DNA of 55,919 nt from Aestuariivita boseongensis (GTDB lineage Bacteria; Pseudomonadota; Alphaproteobacteria; Rhodobacterales; Rhodobacteraceae), in contig NZ_JXYH01000025.1 in assembly GCF_001262635.1 (NCBI RefSeq), positions 1 through 55,919 on the forward strand, given 5' to 3'. Below, one piece after another: positions 16,189 through 24,827 of this stretch. Position 1 is the first letter of the stretch, and every line of letters begins with the position of its first letter. The position numbers and the translations under genes were made by a program. The notes beneath the pieces were generated by a model. It had not been told where the DNA came from. It did not search any database and saw only the letters and a program-made list of their open reading frames with translations.

Positions 16189-17790
16189 TCATTGCAGGAT
16201 CAGCGACGGCAGCCAGGTTGCCGTGGGCGGGTAAAGCGCCAGGATCAACAGGGTGAAGAGCTGCAACCCGATGTAAGGTGTGGCACCGCGCCAGATCTCC
16301 ATCGTGGCCACGCTGGGCGGGGCGACGCCGCGCAGATAGAAAAGCGCAAAGCCAAAAGGTGGTGTCAGGAACGAGGTCTGCAGGTTCAGCGCGATCATCA
16401 CGCCCAGCCAGACGGGATCGGCCCCCATGACGATCAGGACCGGGCAGAGCACGGGCACGAGGATGAAGATGATTTCCAGGAAATCCAGGAAGAAGCCCAG
16501 GATGAACATCAGCACCATTGTGAAGATCATCGCGCCGGTGAGGCCTGCGGGGATGCCGGACATGAATTCGTGAATGGTGTCCTCGCCTCCCAATCCCCGG
16601 AAGACGAGGGTGAAGAGCGTTGCACCGATAAGGACAGTGAAGATCATTGCCGTGATGCGGGCCGTGCGGAAGGTGACATCCATCAGCGATCCGCTGCGGA
16701 AGGTCACCCAGAGGCTGGCGATCACACCCAGACAGATGATCCCGCTGAGGGCGAAACTGGCCCAGATCGCCAGTTGTTCGCCTGCAGACGTGACCTCGCG
16801 GCCCAGGCGCATGTCGAAGATCATCAACAGGATCACGATGATCGTCGCACTTGCGACCGAGGCCATGATTAGAGGCCGTGCGCGCGCGCTTTCGCGCCAG
16901 GCCGCAAGAAAGAGCGCGCCGACCGCACCCACGCCCGAGGCTTCGGTCGGTGTGGCGACACCGGCGAGGATGGATCCCAGCACTGCGACGATCAGAAGAA
17001 GGGGTGCGGCGAGCGCGCGGATGATCAGTTGGGCGGTGGTCTCGGCCTCCATCTCGACGCCTTGCGCGTCAAGGCGGATGGCTTCGGGGGGCAGGGCGGG
17101 GGCCATGTGCGGATTGCGCCAGGTGAGTGTCAGCTGCCACAGCAGATAGAGCCCCACCAGGATCAGACCGGGGATCAGGCATCCGGCGAACAGATCCGCC
17201 ACACCGACGCTGCGGCCCGACGGATTGCCCATGGTCAGGTTGGCTTGCTGGTTCGCGAAGGTCAGGAAATCGCCCAAAAACACCAGCACGATAGACGGCG
17301 GAATGATCTGGCCCAGCGTACCCGCCGCACAGATCGCGCCCGAGGCGCTGGCCGGGTCATAGCCGTTGCGCAGCATCACGGGCAGCGCCAGCACGCCCAT
17401 GGTCACGACCGTCGCCCCCACAATGCCGGTGGATGCCGCCATCAGCGCGCCCACCAGCGTGGTGGCGATCAAAAGGCCGCCAGGTTTTTCGCCGAAGAGC
17501 CGCGCCATGGCGGTCAGCATCTGTTCGGCCACTTTGGAGCGTTCCAGCAAAAGCCCCATGAAAATGAAGAGCGGGGCCGCAACGATGACGCTGTTGTTCA
17601 GAACGGCCCAGACCCGTTGCGGCAGGAAATTCAACGTGGCGACGCGGAAAAGACCCAGCTCGCCCGCCAGAAAGGCAAATCCCAGCGCCACACCGGCCAG
17701 AGTGAAGGCGACCGGAAAGCCCAGAAGCATCAGGCCGATCGTTACGATAAACATCCAGATATCCGGATGGGTCATCAGCCAGTCGATCAC
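16189..17790 (-). CDS. TRAP transporter large permease (DctM family, long form)
   Basis: This 533-residue polytopic membrane protein is about 100 residues longer than the other DctM here. It has family stretches such as AAPLFIFMGLLLERSKVAEQML, CAAGTLGQIIPPSIVLVFLGD and TSFLTPPFGFALFYLRGV. The extra length lies in the middle, around a hydrophilic loop PHMAPALPPEAIRLDAQGVEME. This is common in the mannitol/chloroaromatic-compound TRAP subgroup, which also matches its longer binding protein. It overlaps the dctQ stop by 4 bp. The operon (dctP, dctQ, dctM) runs on the reverse strand just upstream of the P450 operon. Confidence 0.92.
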   Translation of the reverse strand: MIDWLMTHPDIWMFIVTIGLMLLGFPVAFTLAGVALGFAFLAGELGLFRVATLNFLPQRVWAVLNNSVIVAAPLFIFMGLLLERSKVAEQMLTAMARLFGEKPGGLLIATTLVGALMAASTGIVGATVVTMGVLALPVMLRNGYDPASASGAICAAGTLGQIIPPSIVLVFLGDFLTFANQQANLTMGNPSGRSVGVADLFAGCLIPGLILVGLYLLWQLTLTWRNPHMAPALPPEAIRLDAQGVEMEAETTAQLIIRALAAPLLLIVAVLGSILAGVATPTEASGVGAVGALFLAAWRESARARPLIMASVASATIIVILLMIFDMRLGREVTSAGEQLAIWASFALSGIICLGVIASLWVTFRSGSLMDVTFRTARITAMIFTVLIGATLFTLVFRGLGGEDTIHEFMSGIPAGLTGAMIFTMVLMFILGFFLDFLEIIFILVPVLCPVLIVMGADPVWLGVMIALNLQTSFLTPPFGFALFYLRGVAPPSVATMEIWRGATPYIGLQLFTLLILALYPPTATWLPSLILQ

Positions 17791-18299
17791 GGTGTGTCCT
17801 CTCCGCCGGTGATCACGTCATTGAGCGCACGGAGCACAAAGGCGATGGCCGCCAGCCCCAGCACGACGCAGAACATCAAAAGGCAGGTCTTCAGAAGCCA
17901 GACATAGGGAATGCCCGAGATTTCCATCGACCCTTCGCGGGTTTTCCAGGACCGTTGCACATATGGCAGCGACCGATCCCACATGAGCCACAAGAAGGGG
18001 CCGATGAAAAACACCGTGCCAAGGATGTCGATGATCGCCTTCTTTCGGCGGCTCATCATCGAATAGAAGATGTCCACGCGCACATGTTCGTTTTCCTTCA
18101 TGGCCCAACCGGCAAGGCCCACCGCAAGGATGGCAAAACAATAACCGATCGCCTCGAACAGCCACACATGGCCCAGCCCGAAGACATAACGCAGGACCGC
18201 ATTGGCAAAGACCAGCAGCACAAGCGGGATCATCAGGCAGGCCAGCACTTTGCCCACCAGAACGGTGATCCGGTCAATCATGTCGGCGATAAGGAGCAT
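17787..18299 (-). CDS. TRAP transporter small permease (DctQ family)
   Basis: This 170-residue inner-membrane protein has four hydrophobic helices. The first is KVLACLMIPLVLLVFANAVLRYVF, and the loop WAMKENEHVRVDIFY between helices 2 and 3 is typical of DctQ (ExxHVRVD). It partners the long DctM encoded immediately downstream, with a 4-bp overlap. A 69-bp gap containing a strong hairpin separates it from the preceding dctP-like gene. An ATG at 18281 (MIDRITVL) is an alternative start. Confidence 0.9.
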   Translation of the reverse strand: MLLIADMIDRITVLVGKVLACLMIPLVLLVFANAVLRYVFGLGHVWLFEAIGYCFAILAVGLAGWAMKENEHVRVDIFYSMMSRRKKAIIDILGTVFFIGPFLWLMWDRSLPYVQRSWKTREGSMEISGIPYVWLLKTCLLMFCVVLGLAAIAFVLRALNDVITGGEDTP

Positions 18300-18328
18300 T
18301 GAGAGGGTTCACATGCCTTGAAGATAGG

Positions 18329-18355
18329 CGCGCACCCGCACTTGGCGGATGCGCG
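18329..18355 (-). promoter_or_regulatory. Hairpin between the dctP and dctQM genes of the second TRAP operon
   Basis: CGCGCA-C-CCGC at 18329-18339 pairs with GCGG-A-TGCGCG at 18345-18355: ten base pairs, one mismatch and a five-base loop. It sits 14 bp after the binding-protein stop and before dctQ in the transcript, with no T-tract. Such intercistronic structures can protect the upstream message or partly attenuate transcription. That would give more binding protein than permease (inference). Confidence 0.5.
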
Positions 18356-18368
18356 ATAGGGTGCGAGA

Positions 18369-19466
18369 TCAGCCTTTCATCGCCTCGGCCTGTTGGGCGC
18401 GGGCACGATAGAACGGCACCTCGGCCGCCATCGAATACTCGACAGCCTTGTTCAGGTAATCCGAATAGCTGGCATAGATTTCGCCCGACATCTCATCGAC
18501 CTCACCCAGCTCGGCGACGGTTTCGGCGGATTTTTCGACCAGTGCGTCGATCACATCCTGCGGATAGCTGCGCACATCGACGTTATGCTCGTTCTTCAGC
18601 GTCTGGAAGAACTGGGCGTTGTTGTAGGCCCATGCGCCGACGTTGATCGAGTTGATGGATTCGATCACGCGCTGGACGATGGCCTGGTTTTTCGGACCCA
18701 GCTCATCCCAGACATCCGCATTGATGGCGATTTCACCGGCGGAGTTGGGCTCCTGGAAGCCCGGCGCATAGTAGAATTTGGCGTGCTGGTAGAAGCCCGA
18801 CACGGTATCCAGCCACGGGCCCTGCAGCTCGGTCGCATCCAGCGCACCCGATTGCAGCGCCGGGAACACCTCTTGCGCGGGGATCAGCACCGCGTTGGCG
18901 CCCACGCGGCGCATGACCTCGCCACCCAGACCGGGGATGCGCATGGTGATGCCGCGCAGGTCTTCGAGGTTGTTGATTTCCTTGTTGAACCAACCGGCCA
19001 TCTGGATGCCGGTCTGGCCGCAGGTGAAGGGGATCACGCCGACCATTTCGCGGAAGGCTTTTTGCTGCAGCTCCTGACCGCCGCCGTGATACATCCAGCC
19101 CATATGTTCGACCGCAGTGAGGCCAAACGGGATCTGCGAAAAGAAAGCCGCCGGTTGCCACTGGCCGGTCAGGTAGACGGGGGTGGAGTGCAGACAGTCT
19201 GCAGCACCTGAGCCCACGGCGTCATAGACCTCGAAGCTGGCCACCAGCTCGCCTGCTGCGGCGACATCGACGGTGAGTTCGCCGTCGGTCATCTGATCGA
19301 GGAAATCCCGGAAATTATAGGCCATCGAGGCCAGGCCGGGGAAATTATGTGGCCAGGACATGACCATCTGCAGGGTGCGTTTGCCTTGCGCATATGCCGG
19401 CGCAGCCAGTGCGGCAGGCGCCGCAATGGCCCCGGTTTTCAAGAACTTACGGCGATTGAGTGTCAT
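18369..19466 (-). CDS. TRAP transporter solute-binding protein with twin-arginine signal
   Basis: This protein of about 365 residues starts MTLNRRKFLKTGAIAAPAALA. It has a twin-arginine export motif (NRRKFLK) and a signal cleavage site after AYA (about residue 26). The mature part begins RTLQMVMSWPHNFPG and carries LRGITMRIPGLGGEVMRRVGANAV, typical of the mannitol/chloroaromatic TRAP binding-protein group, which binds keto acids and related carboxylates. The ATG at 19466 has GGGAGG seven bases upstream; the in-frame codon at 19517 lacks one. A shared operator palindrome lies about 135 bp upstream. Confidence 0.92.
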   Translation of the reverse strand: MTLNRRKFLKTGAIAAPAALAAPAYAQGKRTLQMVMSWPHNFPGLASMAYNFRDFLDQMTDGELTVDVAAAGELVASFEVYDAVGSGAADCLHSTPVYLTGQWQPAAFFSQIPFGLTAVEHMGWMYHGGGQELQQKAFREMVGVIPFTCGQTGIQMAGWFNKEINNLEDLRGITMRIPGLGGEVMRRVGANAVLIPAQEVFPALQSGALDATELQGPWLDTVSGFYQHAKFYYAPGFQEPNSAGEIAINADVWDELGPKNQAIVQRVIESINSINVGAWAYNNAQFFQTLKNEHNVDVRSYPQDVIDALVEKSAETVAELGEVDEMSGEIYASYSDYLNKAVEYSMAAEVPFYRARAQQAEAMKG

Positions 19467-19600
19467 GCTTTTCCTCCCTAAGCATTTGCCGGAGCAAGCT
19501 CCGCTAAAGCGCTGCACGGTTTTATTTTTGCAAGACCGGATTTATGTGCAGCGTCGGTCTGGCCTTGCAGGTGAGTGTCAGTGAGATGCGGCATTTAGTC

Positions 19601-19620
19601 AACCAAACGATTGCTTGGTA
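19601..19620. promoter_or_regulatory. Putative TetR-type operator before the second TRAP operon
   Basis: AACCAAACGATTGCTTGGTA contains the arms ACCAA and TTGGT around AACGATTGC. Its first 13 bases are identical to the site at 1403-1422. It lies between the ligase gene ending at 19685 and the binding-protein gene starting at 19466, so it can only serve the TRAP operon among reverse-strand genes. Confidence 0.55.
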
Positions 19621-19684
19621 AACTGCGCCTTGGTGTTCTTTTTTGTGTCATCCTCCCATCTGATCACGACCTGGTGCGGCCGCG

Positions 19685-21286
19685 CTAGCTGCCGATCTTC
19701 TCGCGTTTGACGGTGATGCCGGCGGCTTCCCTGTTCCAGGTATCCTTGGTCACCCCTGCATCGCGCAGGATGTGTTTCTGCACCTTTTGGGTGGGTGTTT
19801 TTGGCAGATCGTCGATCACGCGGATGTAGTGCGGCAGCATGAAATGGGCCATGCGGTCGCGCAGATGGTCGAACAGTGCTTCGGGGTCGATCGTGCGGCC
19901 CTTGGCTGGGACGACGACGACCAGAACCTCGTCTTCGTTGAAGGCGCTGGGCACCGGGACGGCGGCGCTTTCGGCGACATCGGGGTGGGCGTTCACCTCG
20001 GCCTCCACCTCGAATGACGAGATGTTTTCGCCGCGCCGCCGGATCGCGTCTTTGATGCGATCGACGAAATAGAAATACCCGGCCTCATCGTATTTGAACG
20101 CGTCGCCCGTGTGGAACCAGCCATTGCGCCAGGCTTTGGCCGTGGCTTCGGGGTTTTTGTAATAGCCGTGGTTCAGCCCCCAGACCGTATCGGTGCGCAC
20201 GATCAGTTCACCCGCGACGCCGGGGGGCAGCTCGCAGTCGTTTTCATCCACCACGCGCGCCTCGACCCCGGGGCGCAGCACGCCGCAGGTGCCGTTTTCA
20301 GGCGGGTAGGGGTCTGACACCATGGGCGAGGAAATCTCGGTCATGTTGAAGGTGGTGCGCACCGTGATGCCGTGCCGCTTGCCCAGCTTGCGCGCATCGT
20401 CGTTCCACGGCACGCAGATGGATTTTTTCAGCGTATGATCTTGATCGTCATCGCGTTCGGGCAGCCCGTTGAGAAAGGTGATGATCGCGCCCAGAAGCAG
20501 GGTGTTGGTGATCTTTTCGCGCCGCACCGTGTCCCAGAAGACATCTGTTTTGAAATGCGTATCCAGATGGCAGGAGCTGCCGGTGCCAAGCGCGATGTTG
20601 AAAAAGACCGTTCCGCCCACATGAAAAAGCGGCAGGTTGACCAGCGTATGATCGCTTTCCTCGGTGTAGTCATGCGCCACCGGACCCATGGCGTGACCCT
20701 GCACATAAGAGGACAGCACGGCTTTGGAGGGTCCGGTCGTGCCGGAGGTGAAGATGATGTATTGCGTGTCCCAAGGCGCGATCTCTTCGGGAATGCCGGG
20801 CAGGCCGGTATCGGCTTGCAGGGCGCTGGCGGGGTGGCAGGTGAACCCGTCCAGCGTGGCCTCACCACCGGTGACGATCACGTCCGAGAGAACCCCGCAA
20901 TCGATCTGGGCCAGACGGTCCAGCAGATCGGCATGGCAGACCATCAGTTTGGCGTCCGACAGCTTGACCACATGTTCCAAGAGCGCGCCTTTATAGGCCA
21001 CGTTGACCGGCACATAGACCGCGCCGAGGTAATTCAGCCCGAACCATGTCAGCAGCGCCTCCCATGAGTTGGGCTGCCACGAGAGGACGTGATCGCCCTT
21101 TTTCACGCCCATCGCCTGAAAGGCTGCGGCGGCGCGGCGGGTCTGATCGAGGGTTTCGGCCCAGCTCCACCGTGGGCCACCTTCGAAACTGACGAAGAGA
21201 TCATCGGGTTTGCGGGCCGCCCAATGTTCCAATTGATAGGCCAGAACACACTCTTCCTTGGCGGGTATGCGCGGGTCGTAAACCAT
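19685..21286 (-). CDS. AMP-forming acyl-CoA ligase (CaiC-like)
   Basis: This 533-residue ANL ligase has the P-loop IFTSGTTGPSKAVLSSY, the WFHTGDAFKYDEAG motif, the hinge VDRIKDAIRRRGENISSFEVE and the C-terminal PKTPTQKVQKHIL lysine motif. It falls in the same subgroup as the ligase at 13170 but is clearly distinct from it in sequence. An AAGGAGATC site precedes the ATG. It is the last gene of the long reverse-strand carboxylase operon (31044 to 19685) and may supply the CoA ester that the carboxylase module processes. In the atu analogy it would take the role of AtuH (inference). Confidence 0.9.
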   Translation of the reverse strand: MVYDPRIPAKEECVLAYQLEHWAARKPDDLFVSFEGGPRWSWAETLDQTRRAAAAFQAMGVKKGDHVLSWQPNSWEALLTWFGLNYLGAVYVPVNVAYKGALLEHVVKLSDAKLMVCHADLLDRLAQIDCGVLSDVIVTGGEATLDGFTCHPASALQADTGLPGIPEEIAPWDTQYIIFTSGTTGPSKAVLSSYVQGHAMGPVAHDYTEESDHTLVNLPLFHVGGTVFFNIALGTGSSCHLDTHFKTDVFWDTVRREKITNTLLLGAIITFLNGLPERDDDQDHTLKKSICVPWNDDARKLGKRHGITVRTTFNMTEISSPMVSDPYPPENGTCGVLRPGVEARVVDENDCELPPGVAGELIVRTDTVWGLNHGYYKNPEATAKAWRNGWFHTGDAFKYDEAGYFYFVDRIKDAIRRRGENISSFEVEAEVNAHPDVAESAAVPVPSAFNEDEVLVVVVPAKGRTIDPEALFDHLRDRMAHFMLPHYIRVIDDLPKTPTQKVQKHILRDAGVTKDTWNREAAGITVKREKIGS

Positions 21287-21312
21287 GGTGTGATCTCCTT
21301 TCTGGTGGGGGC

Positions 21313-21771
21313 CTAGAGGATCTGATGCACGCGGTAGGTGACGCCGCCGGGCCGGTCCTGGCCGATGCCGACGGAAACGATGCCATTGAGCCAGGCATAG
21401 GTGTCCGCCCCGGTTTCGAAATAGGGCGTGGTGCGGAAGTAATACTCGTCTGCGCGCACGGGCTCTCCGGCGGCGATCCGGCGCATGACATCGGCCGAGC
21501 CGTGCCGCGCGCCGCGATATGTGGTGTAGATCAGCGCGCCATCATCGGTTTCCAGCGTGATGCGCACATCCAGTTGGAACACGCGGTCAGACCGCACCAA
21601 CACCCAGTCACCGCCGCCCGGCAGGACGCGACCCTTCAGGCGCGGGCCTTCGAACGTGCCGCCGCGCACATAGGCGATATAGCGTTTGCCGGCCGGGGTG
21701 GCGCCCACGGGTTGGGGCGGCTCGATCTCGGCCGACATCTCGAACAGGAATTCCGATTTCAGGTGGTCCAA
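21313..21771 (-). CDS. DUF3237 family protein
   Basis: This 152-residue small beta-rich protein of the DUF3237 family starts MDHLKSEFLFEMSAEIEPPQPVG. Family features are the GGTFEGPRLKGRVLPGGGDW core, DVRITLETDDGALIYTTYRG, and YYFRTTPYFETGADTYAWLNGIVSVGIG near the end. The biochemical role of this family is not established. Members often sit in aromatic and terpenoid catabolic clusters. It lies between a thiolase and a CoA ligase with short gaps, so it is cotranscribed with the carboxylase module. Confidence 0.85.
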   Translation of the reverse strand: MDHLKSEFLFEMSAEIEPPQPVGATPAGKRYIAYVRGGTFEGPRLKGRVLPGGGDWVLVRSDRVFQLDVRITLETDDGALIYTTYRGARHGSADVMRRIAAGEPVRADEYYFRTTPYFETGADTYAWLNGIVSVGIGQDRPGGVTYRVHQIL

Positions 21772-21805
21772 CGCGCTCTCCTCCCAAATTGCGCGGCCGG
21801 TGGTG

Positions 21806-22984
21806 TCAGAGCCTTTCGACGATGGTCACATTGGCCTGCCCGCCGCCTTCGCACATGGTTTGCAGGCCATAGCGTTTGCCGCGGTCTTTCAGGGCGTGCA
21901 CCAGCGTCACCATCAGCTTGGCCCCCGATCCGCCCAGCGGGTGGCCCAGGGCAATGGCACCGCCATGCACGTTCAGCCGCTCAGGGTCAGCATCGACGCC
22001 TTTCATCCAGGCCATCGGGATCGAGGCAAAGGCCTCGTTTACCTCGTAAAGGTCGATGTCGTCGATGCTCATGCCTGCCCGGTCCAGCGCCCGCTTGGTC
22101 GCCGCAATGGGTGTGTCGAGCATCACCACCGGGTCGCCCCCGTGGACCGAGATGTGGTGGATGCGCGCCAGCGGCTCGACGCCTAGGTCTTTCAGCCCCT
22201 TTTCGCTGACGACCATCAGACCGGCAGCCCCGTCGCAAATCTGGCTGGCCGACGCGGCGGTCAAACGTCCGCCCTCCTGCAACAGCCGGACCTGAGAGAT
22301 CGCCTCGTAACTGGCGTCATAGCGGATGCCTTCATCCGCCTCGGCCATCGGGCCGGGCACCGATCCGTCGTGGAGGCGCTGTTCCACCGCCACGATCTCG
22401 TCCGTGAATTTGCCCGCCTTGGTGGCAGCGGCGGCCTTCTGATGGCTTTCCAGCGAGAAACGATCCATGTCTTCGCGTGACAGATCCCAGTTCTTGCAGA
22501 CCATCTCGGCCCCGGTGAACTGGCTGAAGAAGACATCAGGGTACCGTTTTTCCATCAACGGGCTTTTGTAGAACCCAAGCCCCGCCTTTTCGGGCAGGTC
22601 CATCGGCGTGCCGATGGGCACGCGGCTCATGCTTTCCACACCAGACGCAATCACGCAGTCCATCGTGCCCGACATCACCGCTTGGGCCGCGAATTGCAGC
22701 GCCTGTTGCGAGGATCCGCATTGCCGGTCGACCGAAGTTGCGGGCACCGTCTCGGGCAGGGACGAAGCCAGCACAGCCCCGCGCGCCACGTTGGTGGATT
22801 GCTCTCCGATCTGGGAGACGCAGCCCATGATCACATCATCGATGCGGGCAGGGTCAGCGCCGGTGCGGCGGACAAGATCATCCAGCACCTGTGCGGCCAG
22901 ATCGACCGGATGCCAGCCGGAAAGCTGGCCGCCCTTGCGGCCTCCGGCGGTGCGGGTTGCGGCGACGATATAGGCTTCGGGCAT
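21806..22984 (-). CDS. Acetyl-CoA acetyltransferase / 3-ketoacyl-CoA thiolase
   Basis: This 392-residue classical thiolase has the acyl-accepting cysteine in SVDRQCGSSQQALQ (Cys89), the histidine motif GGAIALGHPLGGSGAKLM and the C-terminal cysteine in QTMCEGGGQANVTIVERL. All three catalytic elements are intact. It begins MPEAYIVAATRTAGGRKGG. It is encoded in the carboxylase operon and would carry out the final thiolytic release of acetyl-CoA. It differs from the SCP-x-like thiolase at 10932 in length and motifs, so the region has two non-redundant thiolases. Confidence 0.93.
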   Translation of the reverse strand: MPEAYIVAATRTAGGRKGGQLSGWHPVDLAAQVLDDLVRRTGADPARIDDVIMGCVSQIGEQSTNVARGAVLASSLPETVPATSVDRQCGSSQQALQFAAQAVMSGTMDCVIASGVESMSRVPIGTPMDLPEKAGLGFYKSPLMEKRYPDVFFSQFTGAEMVCKNWDLSREDMDRFSLESHQKAAAATKAGKFTDEIVAVEQRLHDGSVPGPMAEADEGIRYDASYEAISQVRLLQEGGRLTAASASQICDGAAGLMVVSEKGLKDLGVEPLARIHHISVHGGDPVVMLDTPIAATKRALDRAGMSIDDIDLYEVNEAFASIPMAWMKGVDADPERLNVHGGAIALGHPLGGSGAKLMVTLVHALKDRGKRYGLQTMCEGGGQANVTIVERL

Positions 22985-23017
22985 GGTCAGTTCCCCTTTT
23001 CCTGCGGGTTTGGCATG

Positions 23018-23239
23018 TCAGCTTTCCAGTATCACGACGACCTGACCAGCGCTGATCAGATCGCCCTCGGCGACTTTGATTTCCTTCACCACGCCGTCGC
23101 GCGGGGCGGAAATCGGGATCTCCATCTTCATCGATTCAACCATCACCAGCGGGTCGTCTTCTTCGACCGTCTCACCGGGAGAGACGGGGATGGACCAGAC
23201 GGTACCGGCCAGTTCGGATTCAACATTGATCAGGCTCAT
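23018..23239 (-). CDS. Stand-alone biotinyl carrier domain
   Basis: This 73-residue biotin carboxyl-carrier domain carries the biotinylation motif VESMKMEI (Lys38), flanked by the two symmetric half-barrels (AGTVWSIPVSPGETVEEDD and APRDGVVKEIKVAEGD). It has no fused enzyme domain, unlike the 663-residue biotin carboxylase at 24820, which has its own carrier domain. It lies 13 bp after the stop of the carboxyltransferase at 23253 and may serve that subunit. A separate carrier next to a full BC-BCCP subunit is unusual and suggests either two carboxylases sharing one biotin carboxylase or a redundant carrier. Confidence 0.9.
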   Translation of the reverse strand: MSLINVESELAGTVWSIPVSPGETVEEDDPLVMVESMKMEIPISAPRDGVVKEIKVAEGDLISAGQVVVILES

Positions 23240-23252
23240 CTTCTCTCCGGTC

Positions 23253-24827
23253 TCAAATGGGCGATATCGGTCTCAGCCGCGCTGGCGCAGGATCGGCGCG
23301 GCGCGCGGGGCTGTTGGCGAATGTGTCGATCAGGATGCGGCGCGTGTCGCGCGGGTCGATGATGTCATCGAGGCCGAAACCGCTGGCCGCATCCAGCGCG
23401 CTGGTCTGGCCCCGGATCATCTCAATCAGCTCGGTCCGGCGCGCCTGCGGGTCGGGCGCGGCCTCGTAATCCTTGCGGTAGGCCACGTCGACCGCGCCTT
23501 CGATGGACATGGCGCAGATCTCGGCCGTGGGCCAGCCCAGGGCGATGGTGGCGTCAAAAGCGCGTCCGCCGCCCATGGCATAGTACCCCCCGCCATAGCC
23601 CTTGCGCAGCACGACCGAGGCCAACGGCACGGTGGCAATCCCCATCTCGAAAAACAGCCGCCCGCTGCGGCGGCCCAGCCCGGTATCCTCGGCCGCGGGG
23701 CCGATCGAGATGCCCGGAATGTCGATGAGCGACACAAGCGGCAGGCCAAACGCATCGCACATGGCGATGAAATGCGCGGCCTTCTCGCAGGCGGCCGCGT
23801 CCAGAATGCCGCCCTTGCGCATCGGCTGGTTGGCGAAGATGCCCACGGGCCGCCCGCCGAGGCGCGCAAAGGCGGTGATCATGTTGCGGGCGTATCCGGG
23901 TTTCAGCTCGAACACGCTGCCTGTGTCGGCGATCGCCTGGATCACCTTTTTCATGTTGTAGACCTTGCGGCTGTCTGCAGGCACCAGATCCAGCAGCCCA
24001 TCGTCGCGCCGGTCGGCGGGGTCGTCGCAGGGGATCACCGGGGGCGCTTCGCCCGCGTTTTGCGGCAGGTAGGAGAGGAACCGGGCGATGGCGTTCAGGC
24101 ACTCTTCCTCTGTCTCCACCGCAAGATCGGCGATACCCTGCGCGTCGGCCTGGCGATCCGCGCCGCCCAGTTCTTCCTTCGTGATCTCGGTCGTGGTGCC
24201 CGCTTTGACGAGCGCGGGGCCCGCGATCCCCATGGTTGATTTGCCGCGCAGCATCACCACGAAATCGCAAAGCGAGGCATAGGCGGTTGGCCCAGCAAAA
24301 CCTTGACCCATGATCGCGGTCACCATCGGCACCCATCCCGAGAGCGAGGCCAATTCGCGAAAGACCGGCGAGGCGGCGGCGAAATGCGCGGCGTTCATGC
24401 CGTCCTGAATGCGGTGCCCGCCGCCTTCGAGCAGCATTACCATCGGCTGGCCGCGCTCGCGGCTGAATTTGACCAGCCGCCCGCATTTGGCATCCGCCAC
24501 CGTGCCGATGGAGCCACCCAGTACGGTGAAATCCTGCGCCAGCGCGTTGACTGGCCGCCCGCCGATGCGGCCCGTTCCGGTGACCGCGCCATCTGCCGGG
24601 GCAACCAGATCGCGGCTCATCTCATGCCCGCGATCCGGCTCCACCAACCCGCCGATTTCCTGAAAACTGCCCGGATCAAACAGCTTGTCGATCCGCTCGC
24701 GCGCGGTGGCCATTCCAACGGCCCGACGCTTGGCAACGGCCTCGGGCCGGCCCGCATCGCTGATCGCGTCGCGCGCGGCCTGCAGGGCGGCCAGTTTATC
24801 GGCTGAGGTTTCCGTCATCTTATCCAT
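23253..24827 (-). CDS. Acyl-CoA carboxylase carboxyltransferase subunit (second, PccB/MmdA-like)
   Basis: This protein of about 524 residues starts MDKMTETSADKLAALQ. Carboxyltransferase hallmarks are TARERIDKLFDPGSFQEI near the N-terminus, GGHRIQDGMNAAHFAAAS in the middle, VGIFANQPMRKGGILDAAAC, LPLVSLIDIPG and the glycine-rich KGYGGGYYAMGGG. It moves the carboxyl group from biotin to an acyl-CoA. The frame is open to 24926, but the ATG at 24827 overlaps the biotin carboxylase stop (ATGGATAA) and is preferred; 24818 is an alternative. It is distinct from the carboxyltransferase at 27635, so the operon encodes two acceptor specificities. Confidence 0.88.
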   Translation of the reverse strand: MDKMTETSADKLAALQAARDAISDAGRPEAVAKRRAVGMATARERIDKLFDPGSFQEIGGLVEPDRGHEMSRDLVAPADGAVTGTGRIGGRPVNALAQDFTVLGGSIGTVADAKCGRLVKFSRERGQPMVMLLEGGGHRIQDGMNAAHFAAASPVFRELASLSGWVPMVTAIMGQGFAGPTAYASLCDFVVMLRGKSTMGIAGPALVKAGTTTEITKEELGGADRQADAQGIADLAVETEEECLNAIARFLSYLPQNAGEAPPVIPCDDPADRRDDGLLDLVPADSRKVYNMKKVIQAIADTGSVFELKPGYARNMITAFARLGGRPVGIFANQPMRKGGILDAAACEKAAHFIAMCDAFGLPLVSLIDIPGISIGPAAEDTGLGRRSGRLFFEMGIATVPLASVVLRKGYGGGYYAMGGGRAFDATIALGWPTAEICAMSIEGAVDVAYRKDYEAAPDPQARRTELIEMIRGQTSALDAASGFGLDDIIDPRDTRRILIDTFANSPARRADPAPARLRPISPI

